This document shows, one piece after another, positions 6,385 to 12,278 of a DNA stretch of 12,505 bases. The notes beneath the pieces were generated by a model. That model saw only the letters and a program-made list of their open reading frames with translations, did no database searches and was not told where the DNA came from. How positions within the stretch are numbered: the first letter of the stretch is position 1; each line of letters starts with the position of its first letter. The position numbers and the translations under genes were made by a program. The stretch is from Anaerobacillus sp. Its GTDB lineage: Bacteria; Bacillota; Bacilli; Bacillales_H; Anaerobacillaceae. Where the stretch lies: NCBI GenBank assembly GCA_007120055.1, contig SKOL01000456.1:1-12505 (forward strand). The letters run 5' to 3'.

Positions 6385-6797
6385 TGCAGCTAGAAAACAT
6401 TTATACAATTAAGGAAGAGGTTTATCTTTCAATGATTAACTTCTGTAAACAGGGACTGCCGTTAGAGGTATGTGGTTTAATATCTGGACCTGAAAACTTC
6501 GGTGCAACACTATGGGCGCTGGAAAACCCTACAAATAGTCATTCTCGATTTTCCATTTCAGAACAAACGATAGCTTCGGTAATGGAACAAGTAGAAAAAA
6601 AAGGAGAGAAAATTACCGGTGTTTTTCACTCTCATCCAACAACAGCAGCATACCCTTCAAGATCAGATATAAGGAACAATCCTAACTCGAATTTAGCTTA
6701 TTTAATTGTTTCTTTTAAACGAAGCCAACCGACAGTAGGATGCTTTAAAATTATCAATCGTGAAAAAGTAGTCCAACTAAAGTTAAATATCAAATAA
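6384..6797 (+). CDS. JAMM (MPN+) zinc metallopeptidase, 137 aa
   Basis: The stop of the coiled-coil gene and this ATG share one base (TAATG), implying translational coupling; there is no strong ribosome binding site of its own. The complete JAMM signature is present: Glu28 (PLEVCGLISG), His82 and His84 (GVFHSHP), Ser92 and Asp95, with the canonical seven residues between the HxH and the Ser. The enzyme should bind zinc and cleave an isopeptide or peptide bond. Known family roles include ubiquitin removal in eukaryotes and processing of ubiquitin-like sulfur carriers in bacteria. The single domain spans the whole protein. No ubiquitin-like, ThiF/E1-like or cysteine-synthase gene is visible nearby, so the usual sulfur-carrier context is missing. 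The coiled-coil partner is the obvious candidate substrate or anchor (inference). Confidence 0.9.
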   Translation: MQLENIYTIKEEVYLSMINFCKQGLPLEVCGLISGPENFGATLWALENPTNSHSRFSISEQTIASVMEQVEKKGEKITGVFHSHPTTAAYPSRSDIRNNPNSNLAYLIVSFKRSQPTVGCFKIINREKVVQLKLNIK

Positions 6798-6825
6798 ATG
6801 AATTTCATTGGGTCGTTCGTGCAAG

Positions 6826-6877
6826 CACTCCAAACTTAAGGTCATATAATAAATTGTAAATTAAACTGTTTGGAGTG
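6826..6877 (+). promoter_or_regulatory. Inverted repeat around a -10 element and the ribosome binding site
   Basis: CACTCCAAAC (6826-6835) and GTTTGGAGTG (6868-6877) are a perfect 10-bp inverted repeat. The right arm contains the Shine-Dalgarno (TTTGGAGTG) of the gene starting at ATG 6884. Between the arms lies CATATAATA (6843-6851), a good sigma-K -10 that also contains a perfect TATAAT. I see no -35 at the expected spacing; AC occurs 14 bases upstream. A read-through transcript from the JAMM gene would fold and hide the Shine-Dalgarno, whereas one started at this -10 would lack the left arm. Confidence 0.6.
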
Positions 6878-6883
6878 ATTAAT

Positions 6884-7066
6884 ATGCCATTTCGAAATAA
6901 AAAAATTCATAAAGGTACTAATACTACAAGTCAAAAAACACCAACATACGTAGCTAAGAAAAGTACTCCAATAACAAAAGTGTATGCTTCAACAACAAAA
7001 CCATCTTACCCGCGTCCTACTTATGGTGGGTGTGGTGTTTGCGGCAAGAAGCTGCCAAAGCGTTAA
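6884..7066 (+). CDS. Small basic protein, 60 aa, Cys-Gly C-terminus
   Basis: It starts at ATG 6884 (MPFRNKK), six bases after GGAGTG. The GTG at 6875 overlaps the Shine-Dalgarno and is rejected. The product is Lys/Thr-rich and Pro-containing (about residues 5-48) and probably disordered, ending YGGCGVCGKKLPKR. The two cysteines are three apart (CGVC) and could bind metal as half of a zinc knuckle or cross-link by disulphide. It has no membrane segment and no recognised family. Small basic Tyr/Lys/Cys proteins are common in spore coats, and the upstream operon has a sigma-K-like promoter, so a coat role is plausible but inferred. Its stop codon is already inside the left arm of the hairpin at 7065-7154. 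Confidence 0.7.
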   Translation: MPFRNKKIHKGTNTTSQKTPTYVAKKSTPITKVYASTTKPSYPRPTYGGCGVCGKKLPKR

Positions 7067-7154
7067 AAAAGAGGTTGTTCCAGAAGGCGTGTCTTCAACG
7101 GTATTGTATATATTGTTGAGAGAGCATGACACGTACTTTTGGTACAGCCTTTTT
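7065..7154 (+). terminator. Long imperfect hairpin terminator
   Basis: The sequence from 7065 to 7093 (AAAAAGAGGTTGTTCCAG through GTGTC) pairs with 7128-7154 (GACACGTAC through CAGCCTTTTT) as an imperfect stem of about 26 bp. The loop contains a smaller TCAAC/GTTGA stem. It ends in TTTTTA on the plus strand and starts with AAAAAA, so it can act in both directions. The size and layout resemble dispersed terminator-like repeats of Bacillaceae, but I cannot count its copies elsewhere. Confidence 0.7.
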
Positions 7155-7173
7155 ATTTGCGTATGCTGAATAA

Positions 7174-7293
7174 AATGCATGTTGGGTTCAAGGTGAAAAA
7201 ACGTTTAGAAAATTAAGAGAAAAAATGGTTGTTTATTTAGCTTTCAAAATTTTACAAACACAGCAAGTAAATATTCCTGGAAATAACGGGTAA
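7174..7293 (+). pseudogene. Fragment homologous to the neighbouring SPOCS-like gene
   Basis: A 39-codon frame ends at TAA 7291-7293 and encodes EKTFRKLREKM, then VVYLAFKILQTQQV. This matches EKVFRTLKEKM, then VILISLKVLQNQQV in the minus-strand protein at 7457-8566 (about residues 238-264), with 15 of 27 positions identical. It is preceded by a stop and lacks the rest of the protein and any ribosome binding site. It lies tail to tail with its relative. I read it as the decayed end of a second gene copy on the opposite strand. Confidence 0.65.
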
Positions 7294-7311
7294 TTAAAGT
7301 TAAATTAAATA

Positions 7312-7350
7312 GAAAAAGAGGTCCTTAGAAAAATATAAGACCTCTTTTTC
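7312..7350. terminator. Bidirectional terminator, perfect 12-bp stem
   Basis: GAAAAAGAGGTC (7312-7323) and GACCTCTTTTTC (7339-7350) pair perfectly around a 15-base loop, with T runs on either strand. It serves the minus-strand gene ending at 7457 and would also end the plus-strand gene of which only the fragment at 7174-7293 remains. Confidence 0.8.
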
Positions 7351-7456
7351 CTATGAAAGTATTAAAATTAGGTTATTCAAAATAATTTTGAAAAAAATAA
7401 TGTTTGAAGTATTTTGAGAGGATATACATATCTGTTACATTATTTATGAGGCAACC

Positions 7457-8566
7457 TTATTCTGTCTCTTTAACCGCCTTATCAATAATTTCTTTTAAGT
7501 TAAACTTTTTTTTAGGTTTATCCTTATCATCGTCTCTTTCTTTATCTATTTCTCTATCTCTATCTCTATCTTTATCTTTGCGTTTGTCTTTTTTTCTATC
7601 TCTATCTTTTTTCTTATCTTTCTCCTTTTTCTTTCTTTTTTTCTTATCTTTCTCCTTATCCTTATCTTCAACTTTAACTTTAACTTTAACTTTGTGCTTG
7701 TGTTTATGCTTGTGCTTGCACTTATCTTTCTTTTTGTCTTTATCCATATCTTTCTCCTTCTTCTCTTTTAACATCGAGACTTGTTGGTTTTGTAAAACCT
7801 TTAAAGAAATTAGTATGACCATTTTTTCTTTTAATGTGCGGAAGACCTTTTCCGTTTGGCAGCCTTTTTTTAATGGACGTTCGTCTAAAATAATATCCAG
7901 TTCAATGACAGAAGATTTTACTAATTCACAGAAAATTTTTTCATTTAGGAATTCGGCGTTAATGTTACCGAATTCTCGTTGATCACGACTTAATTTTTTA
8001 TCAGGGTCTAAAAATTCCAGTTCAGCTTTAGGATTAGGATTTTGGAATTCTATAGATGGGGTAATCTCCTTTGCTAGTTCAACTTCTGTTATACAGTTAA
8101 ATGGAACTTTTACAGTTGTATGGCGAATATTTCCATTGATTTTTTGTGGATTTCCATAATCCGCCGTTGCATATTCAATATTTTTTCGAACGAAACCTGC
8201 TAAAAAAAGCTTAATGGTAGGCTTTTTACAGTGCGAAAATGAAGGCAAAACATCACATTGTGTTAGTTCTACATTTTTACGTATGCGTTTAATTTCAATT
8301 GCGGGCTCCTCAAGTTTTACAAATGATTCGAGATTGATTTCGATCTTTGGTTCAGCAAGTACAACAGGTACTTTCACTGTTAACGATTGGTGTTTCTCTT
8401 CTTTAAATAATTTCGTACTTAAACAATCTGATACACTCACGGATTCCATTATCGATTGTTTTTTACAAATATCCTTTCTAGCTTTTGGATCAACAACTAC
8501 TCGCTGAATCGTTTTGGGCGGAGGGTTTAAAAGATCTCTTCCGTCCCAAGGGTGCTGTGTATTCAA
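7457..8566 (-). CDS. SPOCS-like spore-surface protein with Lys/Asp/His tail, 369 aa
   Basis: It starts at TTG 8566-8564, nine bases after AGGAGG; no ATG or GTG fits better. Residues of about 45-160 (TVKVPVVLAEPKIEI, IKRIRKNVELTQCDV, LFLAGFVRKNIEYAT, TTVKVPFNCITEVEL) resemble the SPOCS/DUF3794-type domain of spore coat and exosporium proteins (CsxC-like proteins); this rests on remembered motif similarity. Residues 160-265 form a second, less clear region that is also represented in the fragment at 7174-7293. Residues 265-355 are low complexity: Lys-Asp and Lys-Arg stretches, then CKHKHKHKHK and VKVKVKV dipeptide repeats (about 282-299), then more KD/RD. The last part (KFNLKEIIDKAVKETE) may be helical. 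There is no signal peptide. The His-Lys run could bind metal. Confidence 0.85.
   Translation of the reverse strand: MNTQHPWDGRDLLNPPPKTIQRVVVDPKARKDICKKQSIMESVSVSDCLSTKLFKEEKHQSLTVKVPVVLAEPKIEINLESFVKLEEPAIEIKRIRKNVELTQCDVLPSFSHCKKPTIKLFLAGFVRKNIEYATADYGNPQKINGNIRHTTVKVPFNCITEVELAKEITPSIEFQNPNPKAELEFLDPDKKLSRDQREFGNINAEFLNEKIFCELVKSSVIELDIILDERPLKKGCQTEKVFRTLKEKMVILISLKVLQNQQVSMLKEKKEKDMDKDKKKDKCKHKHKHKHKVKVKVKVEDKDKEKDKKKRKKKEKDKKKDRDRKKDKRKDKDRDRDREIDKERDDDKDKPKKKFNLKEIIDKAVKETE
7538..7740 (-). repeat. Coding microsatellites in the tail of 7457-8566
   Basis: Four perfect AACTTT units (7670-7693, plus-strand view) encode Val-Lys repeats. The adjacent GTGCTT-like units (7694-7720) encode His-Lys repeats. 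A long TCTATC/TCTTTATC pyrimidine tract (7538-7650) encodes Lys-Asp and Arg-Asp. Units of 3 or 6 keep the frame when copy number changes, so tail length may vary between strains. Confidence 0.8.
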
Positions 8567-8670
8567 ATAAAAAACCTCCTGGATGACTATAGAGTGTTAG
8601 ACGAAGCATAAGCATATTGGTATTAAAACTTTTTAGGCCTATATGCTACTGGTTATCTTACTAACAGTTT

Positions 8671-8697
8671 CAATATATGATGAATTCACCCAAGTGT
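8671..8697 (-). promoter_or_regulatory. Sigma-K-like promoter of 7457-8566
   Basis: On the minus strand AC (8697-8696, within AACACAC) is followed after 16 bases by CATATATTG (8679-8671), one base off CATAnnnTA. The spacing and the CACAC context match the paralog promoters. The leader would be about 100 bases. Confidence 0.6.
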
Positions 8698-8729
8698 GTT
8701 TGTTTTCCTTAATATTTTTAGAAAAGAAA

Positions 8730-8770
8730 AATAATGGTTCACCCCATAATTGTAGGGGCGAACCATTATT
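8730..8770 (-). terminator. Terminator downstream of the YusW-like gene
   Basis: ATAATGGTTC pairs with GAACCATTAT, and CCCC pairs with GGGG inside, with one mismatch between the two blocks. On the minus strand it runs into TTTTTCTTTTC, so it ends transcripts from 8892-9278 before they reach the next promoter. Confidence 0.8.
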
Positions 8771-8891
8771 CGTATACGCTGATAACCTTTAAGTTGATAT
8801 CATCCCAATTGATAATTACTACTTGAAAATACTTTTAAAGATAATTTATTTTTTCTTTTTTTCGTAAAAGGTAAGAAAACTAGTAAATATA

Positions 8892-9278
8892 TTAGTTTTC
8901 GACATCATCGTCTTCGACATCGTCATCATCATCTTCTACATCATCATCATCATCATCATCGTCGTCTTCCTTAGTTTCTATCTTAAATTCAACTTCAGTG
9001 CCATCAGAAAACACGACTTCAATATCTGCTTCAATAAACGAATCATTTCCTAATACTGCAAGTACGTTTTCAGAGATCTCTTCCTCACTCATATCAGAAG
9101 TGATCGTTAACTTATCGATAAAGCTAGAATTAAATACTTTCCCATCATTGTTAACCTCTTCTTCTCCGTCTGCTGTCTTCTTATAAATTTTTACCTCTTC
9201 TTCATCATAATGAAGTTCGAATGCTAAATCATCAGCTAATTCGAGTTCGATCGTAAGCTCTTGAATTTCTTTGCTCAT
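8892..9278 (-). CDS. YusW-like domain protein with poly-Asp tail, 128 aa
   Basis: It starts at ATG 9278-9276 with AAGGAGG upstream. Residues of about 8-103 resemble the YusW-like domain: a beta-rich opening (LAFELHYDEEEVKIYKK), a helix-type centre (FIDKLTITSDMSEEEISENVLAVLG) and the closing strand pattern IEVVFSDGTEVEFKIE. Family members are often lipoproteins, but no signal peptide or lipobox is present here, so this one is cytosolic. Residues 104-128 are a tail of Asp with a few Val and Glu, encoded by GAT/GAC triplet repeats. The protein is strongly acidic. It lies next to the Lys-rich tailed protein and shares its direction, but a terminator separates the two. The domain's function is not established. 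Confidence 0.8.
   Translation of the reverse strand: MSKEIQELTIELELADDLAFELHYDEEEVKIYKKTADGEEEVNNDGKVFNSSFIDKLTITSDMSEEEISENVLAVLGNDSFIEADIEVVFSDGTEVEFKIETKEDDDDDDDDDVEDDDDDVEDDDVEN
8899..8967 (-). repeat. GAT/GAC triplet repeat encoding poly-Asp
   Basis: Runs of ATC and GTC triplets on the plus strand (with TCATCATCATC as the longest pure part) encode the Asp-rich end of the YusW-like protein. Slippage would alter tail length without breaking the frame. Confidence 0.75.
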
Positions 9279-9435
9279 TTTTTTCCTCCTTAAAAATTTT
9301 ATAGGTTTTCGTTACCTTGTATATAGATATGCGATAAACTTAAAAATAGTTTTGGACGTTTAGGAAAATTTTTAAATTTATTTGCAAAAAAATAATCTGA
9401 ATTATCGTTAAATAATATCCTATTGAGTAAAAATC

Positions 9436-9447
9436 AGGAATATTCCT
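9436..9447. promoter_or_regulatory. 12-base perfect palindrome upstream of the CotS-like gene
   Basis: AGGAATATTCCT is followed by TTTTT, about 80 bases before ATG 9528. It could be a dimeric regulator site or a minimal stem. The rest of 9279-9527 is AT-rich with no gene. I found no sigma-K promoter on the plus strand; GATATTC at 9455 followed by CTTATGTT is only a weak sigma-E-like arrangement. Confidence 0.3.
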
Positions 9448-9527
9448 TTTTTCGTGATATTCATCCATCCACGTTTGCTTATGTTGAATATATTAATTAT
9501 TAGATTAGTAACCAGGAGGGGAAAAAA

Positions 9528-10631
9528 ATGAGTGAGGAACAAGTAATTACTCCTTGGGATTTAGATGGAACACTTGGAGACATATATGTCCCAGCATATA
9601 TTGAGGAAATGGCACACAAAGTTGTTACCTATTATGATATTAACGTTAGTCATATGGAAGTAATCACTACGAAAGCTGATAAGGGAGGCCTAATTTGGAA
9701 AATTGACACTGATAAAGGGCCAATGAGTCTTAAAATATTACACCGTAGGCCGACGAGAAGTTTGTTTAGTTTAGGAGCACAAGAGTATTTAGTTGTAGAA
9801 AAAAACGCAAAAGTCCCGCCGATTATTAAGACAAAAACAGGAGAAAATTTTGTGGAAATGGGAGGGAAGCTTTGGTTTGTTGCAGAATGGATTGAGCCAT
9901 TAGAACAAGTGGGAAAAGATTTAGAAGGTGCAAAACTACTATGCGCGGCAATTGGTGAATTCCACCGACTTTCTAAAGGTTATATACCTCCAAAAGGAGC
10001 TGAAAATGCTTCACGGCTATACCGTTGGCCAAAGACGTACAAAAAAATTGTCAAAAAAATGGATTGGTTTAGAGATATTGCAAATGCCTATCCTGAAATG
10101 CCTGCAAGTTCGACAGTTTTATCAGTTGTTGACATGTTTGAAGAGCAAGCTAAAAATTCAGTACAACTTTTAGAACAATCAGCTTACCACGAATTGACAG
10201 CAAGAGGAAATAAAGAATGGGGTCTTGTCCACCAAGATTATGGTTGGTCAAATGGACAAAGAGGCGCTGATGGAATGTGGATTATCGATCTCGATGGTGT
10301 TGCTTATGATCTTCCAATCAGAGATTTACGAAAATTAATTACCGGTACGATGGATGATCTTGGAGCTTGGGATTTCACATGGGCCAAAGGGATGATTGAC
10401 GCTTATCACGAGGTAAACCCTATCGAAGATGACCTTTTTGAAATTCTCCTCATTGATATGTCACTACCAAATTTATTTTATAAAAATGTGAAGGAAATGT
10501 TGTATGAGCCGACAATATTTATGGACGGCGAACTAGAAGCCTTAGTGAACAGAATCGTTGAAATAGATAGAACAAAATGGGCAGTCATCGAGCAACTAAG
10601 GGAAGCATGGAAAGGGGGTAATTCGAAATGA
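9528..10631 (+). CDS. cotS: CotS-family spore coat kinase-like protein, 367 aa
   Basis: It starts at ATG 9528, behind CCAGGAGGGG. The fold is the choline-kinase/aminoglycoside-phosphotransferase type, as in CotS, CotI and YutH. The nucleotide-site Lys lies in SLKILHRR (about residue 74). The Brenner-type catalytic motif HQDYGWSN is followed by the metal-binding IDLDGVAYDLPIRDL. Both catalytic Asp positions are intact, so activity is possible. Length is close to that of B. subtilis CotS. CotS is a known coat component in B. subtilis, and CotS-family kinases modify coat proteins or surface glycans; the substrate here is unknown. The stop overlaps the next start by four bases (ATGA), giving an operon with the CotSA-like glycosyltransferase. 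The exact orthologue within the CotS family is not certain. Confidence 0.85.
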   Translation: MSEEQVITPWDLDGTLGDIYVPAYIEEMAHKVVTYYDINVSHMEVITTKADKGGLIWKIDTDKGPMSLKILHRRPTRSLFSLGAQEYLVVEKNAKVPPIIKTKTGENFVEMGGKLWFVAEWIEPLEQVGKDLEGAKLLCAAIGEFHRLSKGYIPPKGAENASRLYRWPKTYKKIVKKMDWFRDIANAYPEMPASSTVLSVVDMFEEQAKNSVQLLEQSAYHELTARGNKEWGLVHQDYGWSNGQRGADGMWIIDLDGVAYDLPIRDLRKLITGTMDDLGAWDFTWAKGMIDAYHEVNPIEDDLFEILLIDMSLPNLFYKNVKEMLYEPTIFMDGELEALVNRIVEIDRTKWAVIEQLREAWKGGNSK

Positions 10632-12211
10632 AAGTACTGATTATTTGTACTGAAAAGTTACCAGTTCCACCAATACGGGGCGGTGCAATTCAAACTTACA
10701 TTGCTGGATCGGTACCGAGTTTAAGTGAAAATCATCAGATTACAATTTTAGGAATTGATGATCCTGACTTGCCAGACAGGGAGACAGTTGACGGAGTTGA
10801 TTATGTACGTGTTCCAGGTAAACTTTTAGAAATTTATCGTGAGGGTGTTGTAAAGTATTTAAAGGATCAATCATTTGATTTGATCCATATTTTTAATCGG
10901 CCACGCTTAGTTAATCCAGTCCGTGAAGCGGCGCCAAATACACGAATTGTCCTAAGTATGCACAATGATATGTTTAAGCGAGAAAAAATAGAGCCAGAAG
11001 AAGCTAAAACAGCCATTGCACAGTTAGATAAAATTATTACAATTAGTGATTATATCGGCAAGGCAATTAGTGAACTATATCCAGAAGCTACGTCGAAATT
11101 ACAGACGATTTATTCAGGTGTTGACTTAGAACGTTTCGTACCTGTATATTCACAAAAAGGGAAAAAAATTAGTGAAGTTGTTCGAAGAGATCATAACCTT
11201 GAAGGTAAGAAAGTAATTTTGTTTGCAGGTAGACTTTCAGCTAATAAAGGAGCGGACGTTCTCGTCCGGGCAATTCCTGAATTAGAAAAGAAACATGACA
11301 ATTTAGCCTTAGTAATCGTTGGTAGTAAATGGTTTAGTCAAAACGATATTACCGATTATGTAGCTTATGTGCGTGCCCTTGCAGAGCGAATGAATGTGCC
11401 AGTGATTACGACAGGATTTGTGGCACCCGATGAAATTCAAAACTGGTTTTGTGCCGCTGATATTTTTGTGTGTCCTTCTCAATGGCAAGAACCATTAGCA
11501 AGGGTTCACTATGAAGCAATGGCTGCAGGTTTACCAATTATTACAACTGCTAGAGGTGGAAATCCTGAGGTTATCGAAGTTGATAAAAATGGGTATGTGA
11601 TTGAAAACCCTGATGATCCTCATGAGTTTGCATTCTATTTATCAAAACTGTTATCAAGTTCTTCTTTACGTCAAAATATGGGGGAATATGGTAGAAAGCA
11701 AGCAGAAGAAAAATACACTTGGGATCGCGTTGTAGGTGATATTGAGGGCGTATGGCAAGAAATTGAAGATAGAATTAAAAATAATATTGCGATCGGCACT
11801 TCTGATGAAGAAATCGAAATTGAAAAGATTGATAATGAAGTAGATTTATTGGAGGATATAATTGAAGTAAATGAGGAAGTTGAATCAGAGAATGAGGAAT
11901 TTGATAATGATGGAAATATAGATCATGATGTAGATGGTGAAATAAAAGAAATAGAAGATGGAGAAGCAGAGTCAAATGATAAAATTGAAGAAAACGAGAC
12001 AAAAGATGAAAACGAATCAAATGAGGCAGAAGATGAAAACGAATCAAATGAGACAGAAGATGTAAGTGAAGGAGAAGTCACGACTGAACCTGAGCAAGAA
12101 GAAGAAGTAATTGAACCATCACCTAAGAAAAACGTATTCGTAAGCGAAGACAACCCACCTGAAAAACCTTGGTTCTCAATTAAAAAGAGCAAAAGAAAGC
12201 GTAGACGATAA
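10628..12211 (+). CDS. cotSA: CotSA-like GT4 glycosyltransferase with acidic C-terminal extension, 527 aa
   Basis: It starts at ATG 10628, overlapping the CotS-like stop, with GGGGG upstream. Residues 1-385 form a GT4 (GT-B) glycosyltransferase: GGAIQTYIAG near the N-terminus for the acceptor domain, FAGRLSANKG near 200, and the EX7E donor-sugar motif EPLARVHYE (288-296) followed by EAMAAGLPIITTARGGNPEVI. B. subtilis CotSA has about 377 residues and is a spore coat protein, so residues of about 390-527 are additional. That tail is Glu/Asp/Asn-rich, contains a 9-residue tandem repeat (DENESNEAE, DENESNETE) and ends with the basic KKSKRKRRR. The enzyme probably transfers a sugar to a coat glycan or protein; donor and acceptor are unknown. 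Confidence 0.87.
   Translation: MKVLIICTEKLPVPPIRGGAIQTYIAGSVPSLSENHQITILGIDDPDLPDRETVDGVDYVRVPGKLLEIYREGVVKYLKDQSFDLIHIFNRPRLVNPVREAAPNTRIVLSMHNDMFKREKIEPEEAKTAIAQLDKIITISDYIGKAISELYPEATSKLQTIYSGVDLERFVPVYSQKGKKISEVVRRDHNLEGKKVILFAGRLSANKGADVLVRAIPELEKKHDNLALVIVGSKWFSQNDITDYVAYVRALAERMNVPVITTGFVAPDEIQNWFCAADIFVCPSQWQEPLARVHYEAMAAGLPIITTARGGNPEVIEVDKNGYVIENPDDPHEFAFYLSKLLSSSSLRQNMGEYGRKQAEEKYTWDRVVGDIEGVWQEIEDRIKNNIAIGTSDEEIEIEKIDNEVDLLEDIIEVNEEVESENEEFDNDGNIDHDVDGEIKEIEDGEAESNDKIEENETKDENESNEAEDENESNETEDVSEGEVTTEPEQEEEVIEPSPKKNVFVSEDNPPEKPWFSIKKSKRKRRR
12005..12058 (+). repeat. 27-base tandem repeat, two copies
   Basis: Two units (12005-12031 and 12032-12058), each starting GATGAAAACGAATC, differ at one base and encode DENESNEAE and DENESNETE in the acidic tail of the glycosyltransferase. 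The length is a multiple of three, so copy number can change without frameshift. Confidence 0.85.
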
Positions 12212-12257
12212 AATAAAAGAGGGCTTACGGACAGTTTTCCGTAAGCCCTCTTTTATT
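12212..12257. terminator. Bidirectional terminator, perfect 19-bp stem
   Basis: AATAAAAGAGGGCTTACGG (12212-12230) and its exact complement (12239-12257) flank an 8-base loop, with T runs on both strands. It ends the CotS-like/CotSA-like operon and the convergent glycosyltransferase gene. Confidence 0.93.
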
Positions 12258-12278
12258 TTTAATAAACTTAATGATTTG

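Larger units (their letters stand above)
7155..7456. other. Gap with gene fragment and bidirectional terminator
   Basis: It contains the decayed fragment at 7174-7293 and the terminator at 7312-7350. Nothing was recognised in 7351-7456, which is AT-rich sequence downstream of the minus-strand gene. Confidence 0.6.
8567..8891. other. Intergenic region, 325 bases
   Basis: It holds the leader and sigma-K-like promoter of the 7457-8566 gene, the terminator hairpin at 8730-8770, and about 120 AT-rich bases (8771-8891) in which I see no gene. The leader contains an AGCATAT/ATATGCT inverted repeat (8611-8617 and 8641-8647) of unknown meaning. Confidence 0.6.

Noticed and set aside
6384..6797. Role of the JAMM protein in a ubiquitin-like or sulfur-carrier operon
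   Set aside because: No ThiS/MoaD-like, E1/ThiF-like or cysteine-synthase gene lies in the window; the neighbours are coiled coil and small basic proteins.
7065..7154. Transposable element or MITE
   Set aside because: The long hairpin has terminator layout, with A and T runs at its ends, right at a stop codon. There is no target-site duplication or transposase, and copy number cannot be assessed.
7510..7760. CRISPR-like or structural repeat array
   Set aside because: The repeats are 6-12 base pyrimidine units without unique spacers and lie in frame inside a gene with a good start site.
7404..7982. Plus-strand 192-codon frame, extremely rich in Ser, Leu and Phe
   Set aside because: It is the reverse reading of the Lys/Asp repeat tail of the 7457-8566 gene; it has no proper ribosome binding site and only low-complexity composition.
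9331..9350. Sigma-K promoter for the YusW-like gene
   Set aside because: AC, 17 bases, CATATCTAT is present on the minus strand but misses the final TA in register, so it is too weak to list.
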